A stretch of DNA of 64,000 nucleotides from an uncultured Opitutia bacterium (GCA_903855985.1 CAIOAO010000074.1:224211-288210); one strand, 5' to 3'; shown: positions 8,592-18,749, counted from the first letter of the stretch. Translations and numbers: made by a program. The notes: generated by a model from the sequence alone, not told the origin.

Positions 8592-9044
8592 TCAGGCCAT
8601 CCAGGATTTGCCGGTGACGGGGTCGCGATCCTCGTCGAAGTCGATGTAGTCAAACATCGTGAGGACGGTCTTATGCTCGAGATGGCTCTCGGCGATGCGC
8701 TTGGCGAGCGTCTCGGCGCCGGCGTCGCGCCAGCCGCGTTTCATCATGAAGCCGTTCCAGATCTCGCATTCCTCGTCGGTGCGGGCGCCGCCGCGTTCGT
8801 GGGCCCAGGCGAGCAGCTGCGCGTCGGTCGTGCCGCCGGCGAGCACGCGGGCCTTGAGCTCGTCGTAGGCGACGCGGAGGAAGCTGCAGCAACGCAGGTC
8901 GAAACCCTTGCCGAGATTGGGGACATAGTCGGCGACAGGCAGGGTGCCGGCGGCGTGCAGGCGGATTTTGTCGAGCATGCGGCCGAAGTAGACAATGCGG
9001 CCGACCTTGGCGTAGGGACTGCGGAGTCCGGGAACAGTAGGCAT
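8592..9044 (-). CDS. DUF5069 domain protein
   Basis: The 150-residue soluble protein starts MPTVPGLRSPYAKVGRIVYF and continues GRMLDKIRLHAAGTLP and a cysteine-containing FDLRCCSFLRV block. This matches DUF5069, a family of unknown function that is common in Verrucomicrobiota. The ATG at 9044 was chosen over a TTG four codons upstream. It is the first gene of a three-gene minus-strand set with gluconokinase and the acylase. No catalytic motif is evident beyond conserved Cys, His and Asp residues. Confidence 0.8.
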   Translation of the reverse strand: MPTVPGLRSPYAKVGRIVYFGRMLDKIRLHAAGTLPVADYVPNLGKGFDLRCCSFLRVAYDELKARVLAGGTTDAQLLAWAHERGGARTDEECEIWNGFMMKRGWRDAGAETLAKRIAESHLEHKTVLTMFDYIDFDEDRDPVTGKSWMA

Positions 9045-9089
9045 CCCCGCAGCCAATAGAAAAGTCCGCGGGAGAAAATCCCAAACTGG

Positions 9090-9362
9090 TCAATCCCGCC
9101 AGAAATACACCGCGGTGCACAGCAGTGCGGAGATCACCGTCGGCCCGATGATCCAGCCGGCATGGAAGTTCAGGTGGTATTTGCCGACCAGCCAGACGAC
9201 GAGGAAGCTCTTGATGACGATCAGCACCCAACCGGCCGCGATGGCCTGCTCGATGCGAGGATTGCGGGGGGAGCGCTGCTTGACGCGAATCTCTTGCACG
9301 AAGCTGCGCTCGTAGTCGGGCGGCGGCTGGCGGGTGATGAGCTGCAGGAGGTTGGCGAACAT
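9090..9362 (-). CDS. Small membrane protein with two transmembrane helices
   Basis: The 90-residue product has a charged N-terminal half (RSFVQEIRVKQRSPRNPRIEQ). Two hydrophobic helices follow (about residues 41-60 and 68-87), separated by KYHLNFHAG. AAGGA lies a few bases upstream of the ATG at 9362, a rare clear ribosome-binding site in this window that supports this start over upstream in-frame codons. I do not recognise the family. It lies 45 bp upstream of the DUF5069 start and may share its transcript. Confidence 0.7.
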   Translation of the reverse strand: MFANLLQLITRQPPPDYERSFVQEIRVKQRSPRNPRIEQAIAAGWVLIVIKSFLVVWLVGKYHLNFHAGWIIGPTVISALLCTAVYFWRD

Positions 9363-9543
9363 GGGGTCCTTGGACCGGCACCCTAACCCAATTACAAGGA
9401 ATTGAAAGTGCCGTGTCCCCATCTGCTGGCGGCGGGCCGGCAAAAAGCCGGCGTACGACAAGGTCTGTGATTGAACTCGTCGATACCGCCGCTCAGAACG
9501 TGCGCGGTGGAACCTCTTCTCGCAACCCGGCTGCAATGTTGAC

Positions 9544-11052
9544 ATGAACCACGCCCCGCAACCGACCCAGGCCAACGGCAAGTCCGGCCAGCACCCCTTG
9601 CGCCCGGATGTTGAGTCATTTTACCACCTCGCGCATGGCGGTTTTGAGGGCAAAGCCTGCCAGGGCACGGCCTGCTTCGCCGCCCGTCACCTCAACCCCC
9701 CGCGCTGGGCCGAGGCGATGGAGAACAACCCCCGGGTTTACTGTCTCGGCGAGTGCTTTGCCGCTCCGGCGAAGGGCCAGACGAAGCCGCGTCCGCCCGT
9801 GAAGGTCTGCTCGCGCGAGGGCATTGTCCTCGGCCGTATTGCAAAAGGCGGGGCCCGCACGCTCGCCGCCTATCAAGCGCAGGGCGGGTATGCCGCACTG
9901 GCCAAGGCGCTGGCGCAGCCCCCGGAAGCGATTCTGACCGCGGTCGATAAATCCAATCTCCGCGGCCGTGGCGGCGCGGGCTTCCCGACCGGCCGCAAGT
10001 GGCGCTCGGTCGCGTCCCAACCCGCCGGTTTGAAATACGTCGTCGCCAACGCCGACGAGGGCGATTCCGGGGCGTACATTGACCGCTACCTGATGGAGGA
10101 CGACCCGCACAGCCTGATCGAGGGCATGATTCTCGCGGCCTACGCGGTGGGGGCGGCGAAGGGCTACATTTACGTCCGCGCCGAGTACCCGCTTGCCGAC
10201 ACTGTCCTGCGCACCGCCCTCGCTGACGCCCAGGCGGCGGGCTGGCTCGGGGCGCGCGTGGGCGGCACGGCTTTCAGCTTCGAGCTCGAGGTCTATTCCG
10301 GCCACGGCAGCTACGTGTGCGGCGAGGAGACGTCGCTGCTGCGCTCCATCGAGGGCAACCGCCCCGAGGTCATGGCGCGCCCGCCGTACCCGACCGAGCG
10401 CGGTTTGTTTGGCCGGCCGACGCTGCTCAACAACGTCGAGACGCTCGTCAACATCCCCTGGATCGTCACGCACGGCGCCGAGGCGTATGCGGCGATCGGT
10501 TTCTCCAAGAGCCGCGGCACGAAGGTGCTCTCGCTCAACTCCCTCTTCAACCGGCCCGGCCTCTACGAGGTCGAGTTCGGCGTCACGGTGCGGCACATCG
10601 TCGAGGAACTCGGCGGCGGCCTGCGCAAGGGCGGTAAATTGAAGGGCGTGATCATCGGCGGCCCGATCATCGGCATGATCCCGCCGCACCTGCTCGACAC
10701 GCCCCTCGGCTTCGAGGAGCTCGCCGCCATCGGCGCGGGCGTCGGCCACGGCGGCGTGGTGGCGTTTGACGAGCACACGTCCATCCCCGACCTCGTGGAG
10801 CACGTGTTTTCCTTCGGCGCCTACGAGTCGTGCGGCAAGTGCACGCCCTGCCGCAGCGGCAGCGGGCGGATCGAGGAGATTTTCACCCACGCCCTCGCGG
10901 GCGATGCCACCAAGGCCGACCTGCAGGAATGCCGCGACCTCGTCACGGCGCTCAAGCTCGCCAGCCTGTGCGGCCACGGCACGGGCCTGGCCCGCTTCGC
11001 CGAGTCCATCCTGCGCTATTACCCCACGGAGATTGAGCCATGCTTCAAGTAA
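9544..11052 (+). CDS. fdsB: NAD-dependent formate dehydrogenase beta subunit (NuoF-like) with fused 2Fe-2S domain
   Basis: The 502-residue flavoprotein subunit passes electrons from the alpha subunit to NAD+. It has the NuoF block GRGGAGFPTGRKW (FMN/NADH site), GEETSLLRSIEG, and the 4Fe-4S ligands CGKCTPC plus a later Cys in SLCGHG. The N-terminal 90 residues keep four cysteines spaced C39-x4-C-x22-C-x3-C71. This resembles a shortened NuoE/thioredoxin-type 2Fe-2S site fused onto NuoF. The stop overlaps the alpha-subunit start by 13 bp, so translation is coupled. The symbol follows FdsB by analogy; hydrogenase or NDH-1 flavoprotein subunits are excluded by the partner gene. Confidence 0.88.
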   Translation: MNHAPQPTQANGKSGQHPLRPDVESFYHLAHGGFEGKACQGTACFAARHLNPPRWAEAMENNPRVYCLGECFAAPAKGQTKPRPPVKVCSREGIVLGRIAKGGARTLAAYQAQGGYAALAKALAQPPEAILTAVDKSNLRGRGGAGFPTGRKWRSVASQPAGLKYVVANADEGDSGAYIDRYLMEDDPHSLIEGMILAAYAVGAAKGYIYVRAEYPLADTVLRTALADAQAAGWLGARVGGTAFSFELEVYSGHGSYVCGEETSLLRSIEGNRPEVMARPPYPTERGLFGRPTLLNNVETLVNIPWIVTHGAEAYAAIGFSKSRGTKVLSLNSLFNRPGLYEVEFGVTVRHIVEELGGGLRKGGKLKGVIIGGPIIGMIPPHLLDTPLGFEELAAIGAGVGHGGVVAFDEHTSIPDLVEHVFSFGAYESCGKCTPCRSGSGRIEEIFTHALAGDATKADLQECRDLVTALKLASLCGHGTGLARFAESILRYYPTEIEPCFK

Positions 11053-13739
11053 CCATCAACGGCCAGTCCCACCAACTGACGGAGGGTCTCACGATCAACG
11101 AGGCGCTGCGCTCGCTCGGCATCGAGATCCCCACGCTGTGCCACGACGACCGGGTTGACCCGTACGGTTCGTGCCGCACCTGCGCCGTCGAGGTGAAGGG
11201 CATCAACGCGCTCGTCACCGCCTGCAACACGCAGCTCCGCGATGGCATGGAGATCTCGACCCACTCGCCCGCGGTCGAAGGCGTGCGCAAGACCCTCTTC
11301 GGCCTCCTCGCCAAGGATTACCCGGCCGAGGCCGTGGCCGCGTTTCCCGACAAGCAGTTTCACCGCTACCTCAACCAGTATGGCGTGAAGGCCGGCGGCT
11401 CGCGCACCGCGCCGCCGCCCGACGTGCCGTTCATGCAGGATGCGTCGCACCCGTACATCAACGTGGACATGTCGCAGTGCGTGACGTGCTACCGTTGCGT
11501 GCGCATCTGCGAGGAGGTCCAGGGTCAGTTTGTGTGGAAGGCGTGGAACCGCGGCGACGAAACCCGCATCCTGCCGACCCGCGGCGAGACGATGCTCGAC
11601 GGCGGCTGCGTCAGTTGCGGCGCGTGCGTGGACACGTGCCCGTCCGGCGCCCTGGAGGATCTCACCGTCCTCGCCCGCGGCGTCCCCACCGAGTGGACCA
11701 AGACGATCTGCTCCTACTGCGGCACCGGCTGCGAGGTGAACGTCGGCACCCGCGACGGCAAGATCACCACGATCCGCCCGTCGGAGGGCCCGAGCAACCA
11801 CGGCCACACCTGCGTGAAGGGCCGCTATGCGTTTGACTACGTCTATGCCGAGGAGCGCATCACCTCGCCGATGATCCGCCGCGAGGGCCAGTGGGTGGAC
11901 GTCAGCTGGGACGAGGTCATCAGCTACATTGCCACCCGGCTCAAGGCCATCATCGCGAAGGACGGCCCGGACTCCATCGGCGTGCTGAGCTCCGCGCGCG
12001 GCACCAACGAGGAAAATTTCGTCGCGCAGAAGTTCGCGCGTGTCGTCCTCGGCACGAACAACATCGATTGCTGTGCCCGCGTCTGCCATTCGCCCACCGC
12101 GGCGGCGATGAAGATGACCCTCGGCACCGGCGCGGCCACGAACTCGCTCGACGAGATCGCGATCGCGAAGACCCTGCTCGTCTGTGGGGCGAACCCGACG
12201 GAAGGCCATCCCGTGACCGGCGCGCGCATCAAGCAGGCGGCCCGCCACGGCGCCAACCTCATCGTCATCGACCCGCGCGTCATCGAGCTGTGCGAATTTG
12301 CCACGCTCCACCTCCAGCTGCGCCCCGGCACGAATGTCGTGCTCTTCAACGCGATGGGGGCGGCGATCGTGGAGGAGGGCCTCGTGGACGAGGAATTCCT
12401 CCGCACCCGCATCACCGAGTTCGAGGAGTACAAGAAGTTCATCGCGGATTTTATCCCGGAAAAGGCCGAGCTGATCTGCGGCGTGCCGGCGGCGAAGATC
12501 CGGGCGGCGGCGCGCATGTACGCGACCGCCAAGCCCGCGCTGAGCGTCCACGGCCTCGGCATGACCGAGCACATCCAGGGCACCGAGGGCATCATGGCGC
12601 TGGTGAACCTCGCGCTGCTCACGGGCAACATTGGCAAACCCGGCACGGGCATCAACCCGCTGCGCGGCCAGAACAACGTGCAGGGCGCCCCGCATATGGG
12701 CTGCGAGCCCAAGCTGCTCGCCGGCTACATCCCGATCGAGGAGGCCCGCGCGCAGGTGGAGTCGATGTGGCATGTGCCCATCCCAACGCACCCCGGCCTG
12801 AACATGATCGACATGCTCACCGCCGCGACCGAGGGGAAGCTGAAGGCGATGTGGGCGATCGGCTACGACATCGTGATGACGAACCCCAACACCCATGAGA
12901 CGCGGCGCGCCATGGACCAGCTGGACCTCGTCATCGTGCAGGACCTTTTCCTCAACGCGACGGCGCGGGAGTTTGGCGACGTGTTTCTGCCCGCCGCCTC
13001 GTCGTTCGAGAAGGACGGCACGTTCATGAACGGCGAGCGCCGCATCCAGCGCGTCCGCGGCGCCGCGAAACCGCAGGGCCTGGCCCGCTCGGACTGGGAA
13101 ATCGTCTGCGCCGTCGCCAAGGCGATGGGCCATGGCGGGAATTTCGCCTACCGGACCGCGGAGGAAATCTGGAACGAGGTGCGCTCACTCTGGCCGGAAG
13201 GCTCCGGCATCAGCTATGCCCGGCTCGATGCCGTGGGCGGGTTGCAGTGGCCCTGCTTCGACGAGGGCGCCCCCGGCACGCCCATCCTGCACGTGGACGA
13301 GTTCACCCATGGCAAGACCACGGCGCTGCGCCGGATTGAGTTCGTCCCGCCGCCCCACCTCCTCTCCAAGGAGTTCCCCTTCCTCCTCACGACGGGCCGC
13401 AATCTTTATCAGTACAACGCCGCGACGCAGACCTCGCGCACGCCGAACAACGGCCTGTACCGCACCGATTTCCTGCAGATTTGCCCGGTGGACGCAGCCC
13501 GTCTCGGACTGGAGTCCGGTGAAATCGTGCGCTTGAGCAGCGAGCAAGGCTCGGCCGATCTGCCGGTGCAGATCAGCGACCACGTGCAGCCCGGCGAGGT
13601 GTACACCACCTTCCACAACACGCGGGTCTTCCTGAACCAGATCACGACGTCGCAACGCGATCGCTACACCAAGACCCCGGAGTACAAAGTGACCGCGGTG
13701 AATATCGCCAAACTCTCCCTCCAGCCGGCGACGGCCTGA
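11040..13739 (+). CDS. fdsA: Formate dehydrogenase alpha subunit (molybdopterin, cysteine-type)
   Basis: The 899-residue catalytic subunit oxidises formate to CO2. A 2Fe-2S ferredoxin domain (C-x10-C-x2-C) begins the protein, then a NuoG-type His/Cys cluster region and two 4Fe-4S sets (CVTCYRCVRIC, CVSCGACVDTCPSGA). The molybdopterin domain with its own cluster (CSYCGTGCEVNVG) follows. The active-site block RVCHSP places Cys349 and His350 where the metal ligand and its partner lie in this family, so this is the Cys and not the selenocysteine form. The C-terminal molybdopterin-dinucleotide domain includes FLLTTGRNLYQYN. No separate gamma (FdsG), FdsC/FdhD chaperone or FdsD gene is adjacent. 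Confidence 0.92.
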   Translation: MLQVTINGQSHQLTEGLTINEALRSLGIEIPTLCHDDRVDPYGSCRTCAVEVKGINALVTACNTQLRDGMEISTHSPAVEGVRKTLFGLLAKDYPAEAVAAFPDKQFHRYLNQYGVKAGGSRTAPPPDVPFMQDASHPYINVDMSQCVTCYRCVRICEEVQGQFVWKAWNRGDETRILPTRGETMLDGGCVSCGACVDTCPSGALEDLTVLARGVPTEWTKTICSYCGTGCEVNVGTRDGKITTIRPSEGPSNHGHTCVKGRYAFDYVYAEERITSPMIRREGQWVDVSWDEVISYIATRLKAIIAKDGPDSIGVLSSARGTNEENFVAQKFARVVLGTNNIDCCARVCHSPTAAAMKMTLGTGAATNSLDEIAIAKTLLVCGANPTEGHPVTGARIKQAARHGANLIVIDPRVIELCEFATLHLQLRPGTNVVLFNAMGAAIVEEGLVDEEFLRTRITEFEEYKKFIADFIPEKAELICGVPAAKIRAAARMYATAKPALSVHGLGMTEHIQGTEGIMALVNLALLTGNIGKPGTGINPLRGQNNVQGAPHMGCEPKLLAGYIPIEEARAQVESMWHVPIPTHPGLNMIDMLTAATEGKLKAMWAIGYDIVMTNPNTHETRRAMDQLDLVIVQDLFLNATAREFGDVFLPAASSFEKDGTFMNGERRIQRVRGAAKPQGLARSDWEIVCAVAKAMGHGGNFAYRTAEEIWNEVRSLWPEGSGISYARLDAVGGLQWPCFDEGAPGTPILHVDEFTHGKTTALRRIEFVPPPHLLSKEFPFLLTTGRNLYQYNAATQTSRTPNNGLYRTDFLQICPVDAARLGLESGEIVRLSSEQGSADLPVQISDHVQPGEVYTTFHNTRVFLNQITTSQRDRYTKTPEYKVTAVNIAKLSLQPATA

Positions 13740-13760
13740 TCAGAACTTCGGCTAATGCCC

Positions 13761-13791
13761 GGCCCTGGGCACAACACTCCGGGGCCTTTCC
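13761..13791 (+). terminator. Probable terminator after formate dehydrogenase
   Basis: GGCCCTGG (13761-13768) pairs with CCGGGGCC (13779-13786) using one G-U wobble, with a 10-nt loop and a short TTTC tail, 22 bp after the fdsA stop. The tail is poor, so the call is tentative. Confidence 0.45.
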
Positions 13792-13907
13792 TAAGCAAGA
13801 CATTGTAAGCCAATTGTTTCCCGCAACCGGCACCCCATCGGTTGAGCCCCGACCGCGGCAAACGCGGATGGGAACTATTTAAGCCCAAACTGCGTCTCAT
13901 CCCTGCA

Positions 13908-14438
13908 ATGAAAACCCACCCCCTGATACTTGGCGCTCTCGCCGGCCTGGCCGCGATCAGCACCGCGCTGGCGGCCGAAACACCGGCGAAGACCGACACC
14001 CGCGTGGAAGTCACTTTCGCCTCACCCGAAAAATTCGCCGATGTCCGCGATGCCTACACTTCTTCCGATCGGGGCCGGGACGGCATCCTCAGCCAGATCC
14101 GTGACTACCTGGTCAGCCGGGCCGATACCTATGTGTCCCCGGGGCAGAAACTCACGGTGACCTTCACCGACATCGATCTCGCCGGTGATTTTGAGCCGTG
14201 GCGCGGCTCCGAGGGCATGGACGTCCGCATCGTGAAGGACATTTACCCGCCGAAGATGGACCTCGAGTTCAAGCTGACCGGCGCCGACGGCGCCGTCCTC
14301 AAGGAAGGCAAGCGCCAGCTGCGCGACCTCGCCTTCGTGTCGAAGCTTTCCATCAACCGGAGTGACATGCTCCGCTTCGAGAAAGCCCTGCTGGACGACT
14401 GGCTGAAGGAAGATTTCCCGCGGACCAAGTCGGGCTGA
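13908..14438 (+). CDS. DUF3016 secreted protein
   Basis: The 176-residue product starts with MKTHPLILGALAGLAAIS and a signal peptide cleaved near ALAAE. The mature part shows the DUF3016 pattern: VEVTFASPEKFADVRD, then LTVTFTDIDLAGDFEPWRG, VRIVKDIYPPKMDLEF and a C-terminal LLDDWLKEDF. The function of the family is unknown; export to the periplasm is inferred. The ATG at 13908 gives a proper signal sequence, while the longer frame from 13842 would add a charged non-signal leader. A strong terminator follows. Confidence 0.85.
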   Translation: MKTHPLILGALAGLAAISTALAAETPAKTDTRVEVTFASPEKFADVRDAYTSSDRGRDGILSQIRDYLVSRADTYVSPGQKLTVTFTDIDLAGDFEPWRGSEGMDVRIVKDIYPPKMDLEFKLTGADGAVLKEGKRQLRDLAFVSKLSINRSDMLRFEKALLDDWLKEDFPRTKSG

Positions 14439-14466
14439 GCCCCGCCGGTCACCCGGCTTTTTCCCG

Positions 14467-14495
14467 CCGCGCGTCTGCCCGACGCGCGGTTTTTT
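14467..14495 (+). terminator. Rho-independent terminator after the DUF3016 gene
   Basis: CCGCGCGTC (14467-14475) pairs perfectly with GACGCGCGG (14481-14489) around the loop TGCCC and is followed by six T residues. Confidence 0.85.
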
Positions 14496-14602
14496 GCGCC
14501 CGGTTCCGATGGAGGGCTTGCGGTTGGTCGGCGGGGCCGCAAACGTGGGGTTACGTCAGCCAGGTTCCCCCCAACCCTCATTGCCCGGTATCATTCCGAC
14601 CC

Positions 14603-15349
14603 ATGAAACTGTCCGTCTCCTCCCTCCGCCGCGGTCTGTGCCTGACCGCATTTGCCCTGATCACCTGCATCGCGGTTTCCGCCGCCGAGACCTTTGAAGG
14701 CCGCATCCACATGGAGATGACCTCTGGCAAGAAGAAGGAAAAGATGGGCATCGATTACTCGATGAAGGACGGGAAATTGCGCATGAATCCCAAGATGCCG
14801 GAAGGACAGGGCCACGAGGGTGGCATGGGCATGATCATGGATATGCCGGCCCACGAGATGATCATCCTCATGGATATGGAAGGCCGGAAGATGTTCATGC
14901 GCCGCCCGATCCCGCAGCCGACCGCCGAGCAGACCAGCAAGGCGCGTGATTCCCACAAGATGTCTCCGCCCGAGGCCACCGGCCGGACGGAGATGATCGC
15001 CGGTTACAAGGCGACGGAGTATCGCATGACCGGGGAAAAGGGCGAGATCATCGAGCTGTGGCTCGCGAAGGGCCTCGGGCCGTTCATGTCCTACTCGGGG
15101 GGCAACCCGATGATGGGTGGCCGCAGCGCGCCCCCGGCGGGCTGGGAAAATTTCGCCCGCGACGGCAATGCCTTCCCGATGCGCGTGGTGACCCACGGCA
15201 AGGACGGCGGGGACACGATGCGGATGGAAGTAACCAGCGTCGAAAAGACCTCACTCCCGGACTCCCTCTTCTCGACCGACGGCTACAGCGAATTCTCCAT
15301 TTCAGGCTTCGGCGGCGGTGGCGGCTTCAATCCGTTCAAGCGGGATTGA
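14603..15349 (+). CDS. DUF4412 secreted methionine-rich protein
   Basis: The 248-residue protein has a signal peptide (residues 1-28, ending AVSAAE). The mature region FEGRIHMEMTSGKKKEKMG followed by a short strand-rich domain matches DUF4412, a family of unknown function. Residues about 55-105 are strikingly rich in Met and His (HEGGMGMIMDMPAHEMIIL). A glycine-rich tail (GFGGGGGFNPF) ends the protein. A metal-related periplasmic role can be imagined from the Met/His content but is not shown. The S4-domain gene follows 10 bp later. Confidence 0.75.
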   Translation: MKLSVSSLRRGLCLTAFALITCIAVSAAETFEGRIHMEMTSGKKKEKMGIDYSMKDGKLRMNPKMPEGQGHEGGMGMIMDMPAHEMIILMDMEGRKMFMRRPIPQPTAEQTSKARDSHKMSPPEATGRTEMIAGYKATEYRMTGEKGEIIELWLAKGLGPFMSYSGGNPMMGGRSAPPAGWENFARDGNAFPMRVVTHGKDGGDTMRMEVTSVEKTSLPDSLFSTDGYSEFSISGFGGGGGFNPFKRD

Positions 15350-15359
15350 CCCTTTTGGC

Positions 15360-15728
15360 GTGACCGCGCGGCTCGACAAATGGTTGTGGGCCGTGCGGCT
15401 GTTCAAGACCCGCGGGCTGGCCGCCGATGCGATCCGCGCCGGCTCGGTCGAGATCAACGCCCGCCCGGCCAAGCCCGCCCGCGAGGTGCAGGCCGGTGAA
15501 ACCGTGACGGTGCAGCAGGGCCTCGTGTTGCGCACGCTGCGGGTCGTCGGGACGCCGGTTTCGCGCGTGGGGGCGAAACTCGTGCCGGACTACTGCACCG
15601 ACCTCACGCCGGAGTCGGAGTATGAAAAAGTCCGCCTGCAGCGGATGCAGCACGTGCTGGCGCGGGCGAAGGGCAGCGGCCGGCCGACCAAGCGCGAGCG
15701 CCGGGAAGTTGACCGGCTGTTTGAATGA
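15360..15728 (+). CDS. S4-domain RNA-binding protein (Hsp15-like)
   Basis: The 122-residue protein begins at a GTG with VTARLDKWLWAVRLFKTRG. It continues through the S4 fold (AIRAGSVEINARPAKPAREVQAG), which binds structured RNA in ribosomal and heat-shock Hsp15 proteins. The basic C-terminus (RPTKRERREVDRLFE) fits Hsp15, which rescues stalled 50S subunits in E. coli. The GTG at 15360 was chosen because the upstream GTG at 15318 lies inside the preceding gene and adds residues foreign to the family. The role in stalled-ribosome recycling is by family analogy. Confidence 0.85.
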   Translation: MTARLDKWLWAVRLFKTRGLAADAIRAGSVEINARPAKPAREVQAGETVTVQQGLVLRTLRVVGTPVSRVGAKLVPDYCTDLTPESEYEKVRLQRMQHVLARAKGSGRPTKRERREVDRLFE

Positions 15729-15747
15729 CCGGCCGCCGCCTCCACTC

Positions 15748-16161
15748 ATGAATGTGTATTCCAAGTTTGAAACCGAGCTCGCGGTCCGGCCGGACGACAT
15801 CGACCTCTACCAGCACGTCCATTCCACGCGCTACCTCGACTATGTGCTGGCGGCGCGGTTCGAGCAGATGGAACGCTGCTACCGGATGCCGATGCAGGCG
15901 TTTGGGGCGATGGGGCTGGGGTGGTTCATGTCCGCAGCGGCGATCCAGTTCAAACGGCCGCTGGGGTGGGGCGACCGGATGACGGTGCGCACCTGGATCG
16001 AGCATTTTACCGAGACCGGCTGCCGGGTGGCGTTCGAAATCGAGAAGCTGCCCACCGGCAAACGCGTATGTGACGGTAGCTGCGACTACTCCCTGGTGAC
16101 GCTGGCAACCGGCCGGGCGACCCCGCTGCCGGAGGAAATCCGGGCGAAGTATTCGATCTAA
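15748..16161 (+). CDS. Acyl-CoA thioesterase, hotdog fold (YbgC/4HBT type)
   Basis: The 137-residue protein carries the 4HBT signature DIDLYQHVHSTRYLDYVLAARFEQME, where the Asp and His-containing turn precede the catalytic helix. LGWFMSAAAIQFKRPLGWGD follows. It is the normal length for single-hotdog thioesterases that hydrolyse acyl-CoA or hydroxybenzoyl-CoA. The substrate is unknown. The start ATG at 15748 is 19 bp after the S4-domain stop, so the two could share a transcript. Confidence 0.85.
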   Translation: MNVYSKFETELAVRPDDIDLYQHVHSTRYLDYVLAARFEQMERCYRMPMQAFGAMGLGWFMSAAAIQFKRPLGWGDRMTVRTWIEHFTETGCRVAFEIEKLPTGKRVCDGSCDYSLVTLATGRATPLPEEIRAKYSI

Positions 16162-16361
16162 GCGGTTGGTGGGACGGGCTTCCCCGCGATTAACCTTGCG
16201 TTTGCGGGCAATCTCTATGCCTTCAGCAACTTATCGATAGAGAAAGCGTAGGATGACAGCATCTGGTGAGTCGTAGGCTGAGCGTATTGCTTAAGTGATG
16301 ATTTCGAAACCCACGGTGGGAACGGAACTGGCAGATGACGGTGGATCTTCGAGACATCACA
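16162..16361 (+). other. Leader and promoter region of the RRM gene
   Basis: This 200-bp stretch is noticeably richer in A+T than its surroundings and holds no gene. RNA-binding proteins of this type often carry a long, cold-responsive 5' leader, so an untranslated leader is possible. I cannot place a convincing -35/-10 pair or a known riboswitch fold. Confidence 0.3.
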
Positions 16362-16742
16362 ATGGGTAATTCTAAACTATACGTCGGCAATCTGTCGTTC
16401 AAGACCACCGAAGACGAGCTCCGCTCGGCCTTTGGCCAGTTCGGCACCGTGACCGACCTTTACGTCGCCATGGACAAAATGACCGGTCGCCCCCGTGGCT
16501 TCGCGTTCATCACCATGGGCACCGAGGAAGAGGCGAAAGCCGCGACCGAGAAGATGAACGGCACCGATCTCGGTGGTCGTCAGCTCACGGTCAATGAGGC
16601 CCGTCCCAAGGAAGAGCGCCCGGGTGGCGGCTTCGGCGGTGGCGTCCGTGGCTTCGGCGGCGGCGGCGGCGGCGAACGCCGTGGCGGCTTCGGCGGCGGC
16701 GGCGGTGGCGGCGGCCGCGATCGCGGCGAGCGCCGTTACTAA
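16362..16742 (+). CDS. Glycine-rich RRM RNA-binding protein
   Basis: The 126-residue protein holds a single RNA-recognition motif with RNP2 (LYVGNL, residues 5-10) and RNP1 (RGFAFI). It then has a tail of about 40 residues made mostly of Gly, Arg and Phe ([20 protein letters not shown]). This is the layout of cyanobacterial and proteobacterial Rbp proteins, which bind single-stranded RNA and are often cold-induced. The ATG at 16362 gives [11 protein letters not shown] as in the family; an ATG nine codons upstream is less likely. A textbook terminator follows and a DEAD-box-type helicase gene is next, a common pairing for RNA remodelling. Confidence 0.9.
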   Translation: MGNSKLYVGNLSFKTTEDELRSAFGQFGTVTDLYVAMDKMTGRPRGFAFITMGTEEEAKAATEKMNGTDLGGRQLTVNEARPKEERPGGGFGGGVRGFGGGGGGERRGGFGGGGGGGGRDRGERRY

Positions 16743-16772
16743 TCGATTCGTTTTCACGAACTGATTTTCGAG

Positions 16773-16810
16773 GGACGGAGCTCCTTTGGGGCTCCGTCCT
16801 TTTTCTTTTC
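16773..16810 (+). terminator. Rho-independent terminator after the RRM gene
   Basis: GGACGGAGC (16773-16781) pairs with GCTCCGTCC (16791-16799); the inner TCC and GGG extend the stem to 12 bp around TTT. The tail is TTTTTTCTTTT. It separates the RRM gene from the helicase gene. Confidence 0.9.
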
Positions 16811-16846
16811 ACCGTTTCATCCGCCGCCTGAGGGCGGCCCTGTTTT

Positions 16847-18082
<1,236 letters not shown>

Positions 18083-18131
18083 GATTCGCCCGGGCTTGCG
18101 CGCCGGTGCGGGGGACCCCCAGCATCGGCGC

Positions 18132-18749
18132 ATGAGCGTCAAAGTTTCCACCGTCGAAACCCACCTCGCGGCCCTCCGGGCGTGCGAGGCCTGCCCGCGC
18201 ATGCACCGGCCGGTGGTGGTCGGGCGCGCTGTGGCCAGCCGCATTTTGCTGGTGGGGCAGGCGCCGGGGGACAAGGAGCCGAAGCTCGGCCGGCCCTTCG
18301 CGTGGACGGCGGGCAAGACCCTCTTCAAGTGGTTTGCCGAGGCGCCCGGCTGGACGGAGGACGAGGTGCGGGACCGCATGTATTTCGCCGCGGTCTGCCG
18401 CTGTTTTCCGGGCAAGCGGCCCGAGGGTGGAGACCGGGTGCCGGCGCCGGAGGAAATTGCGAACTGCTCCGCGTGGCTGGAGCGCGAGTTCGCGCTGCTG
18501 CGGCCCGCACTGGTGTTGCCGGTAGGCAAGCTCGCCATCACGCAGTTCCTCGGGGAGCGGCCGCTGCTCGAAACGATCGGGCGCTCCTTCCGCATCGATT
18601 ACCGCGGCCATGCGGTTGACTGCATCCCGCTGCCCCATCCGTCGGGGGCGTCGCCCTGGCACCGGATGGAGCCTGGCCGGACGCTCCTGCGCCAGGCCCT
18701 GGCGCGGGTGGCGGCGCATGCCGCGATAGAAAACGCGTGCCATCCGTAG
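18132..18749 (+). CDS. Uracil-DNA glycosylase family protein (Fe-S family 4/5-like)
   Basis: The 205-residue protein has motif A-like VGQAPGDKEPKLGRPFAWTAG, and the C-terminal HPSGASPWH block that contacts flipped-out uracil. Cysteines at 18, 21, 89 or 91, and 112 fit the C-x2-C...C...C pattern of the 4Fe-4S family-4 glycosylases. Such enzymes remove uracil from DNA in base-excision repair. The start MSVKVSTVETHLAALRAC at 18132 is the first sensible ATG after the helicase. Motif A departs from canonical family 4 (GEAPG), so substrate range is uncertain. Confidence 0.85.
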   Translation: MSVKVSTVETHLAALRACEACPRMHRPVVVGRAVASRILLVGQAPGDKEPKLGRPFAWTAGKTLFKWFAEAPGWTEDEVRDRMYFAAVCRCFPGKRPEGGDRVPAPEEIANCSAWLEREFALLRPALVLPVGKLAITQFLGERPLLETIGRSFRIDYRGHAVDCIPLPHPSGASPWHRMEPGRTLLRQALARVAAHAAIENACHP

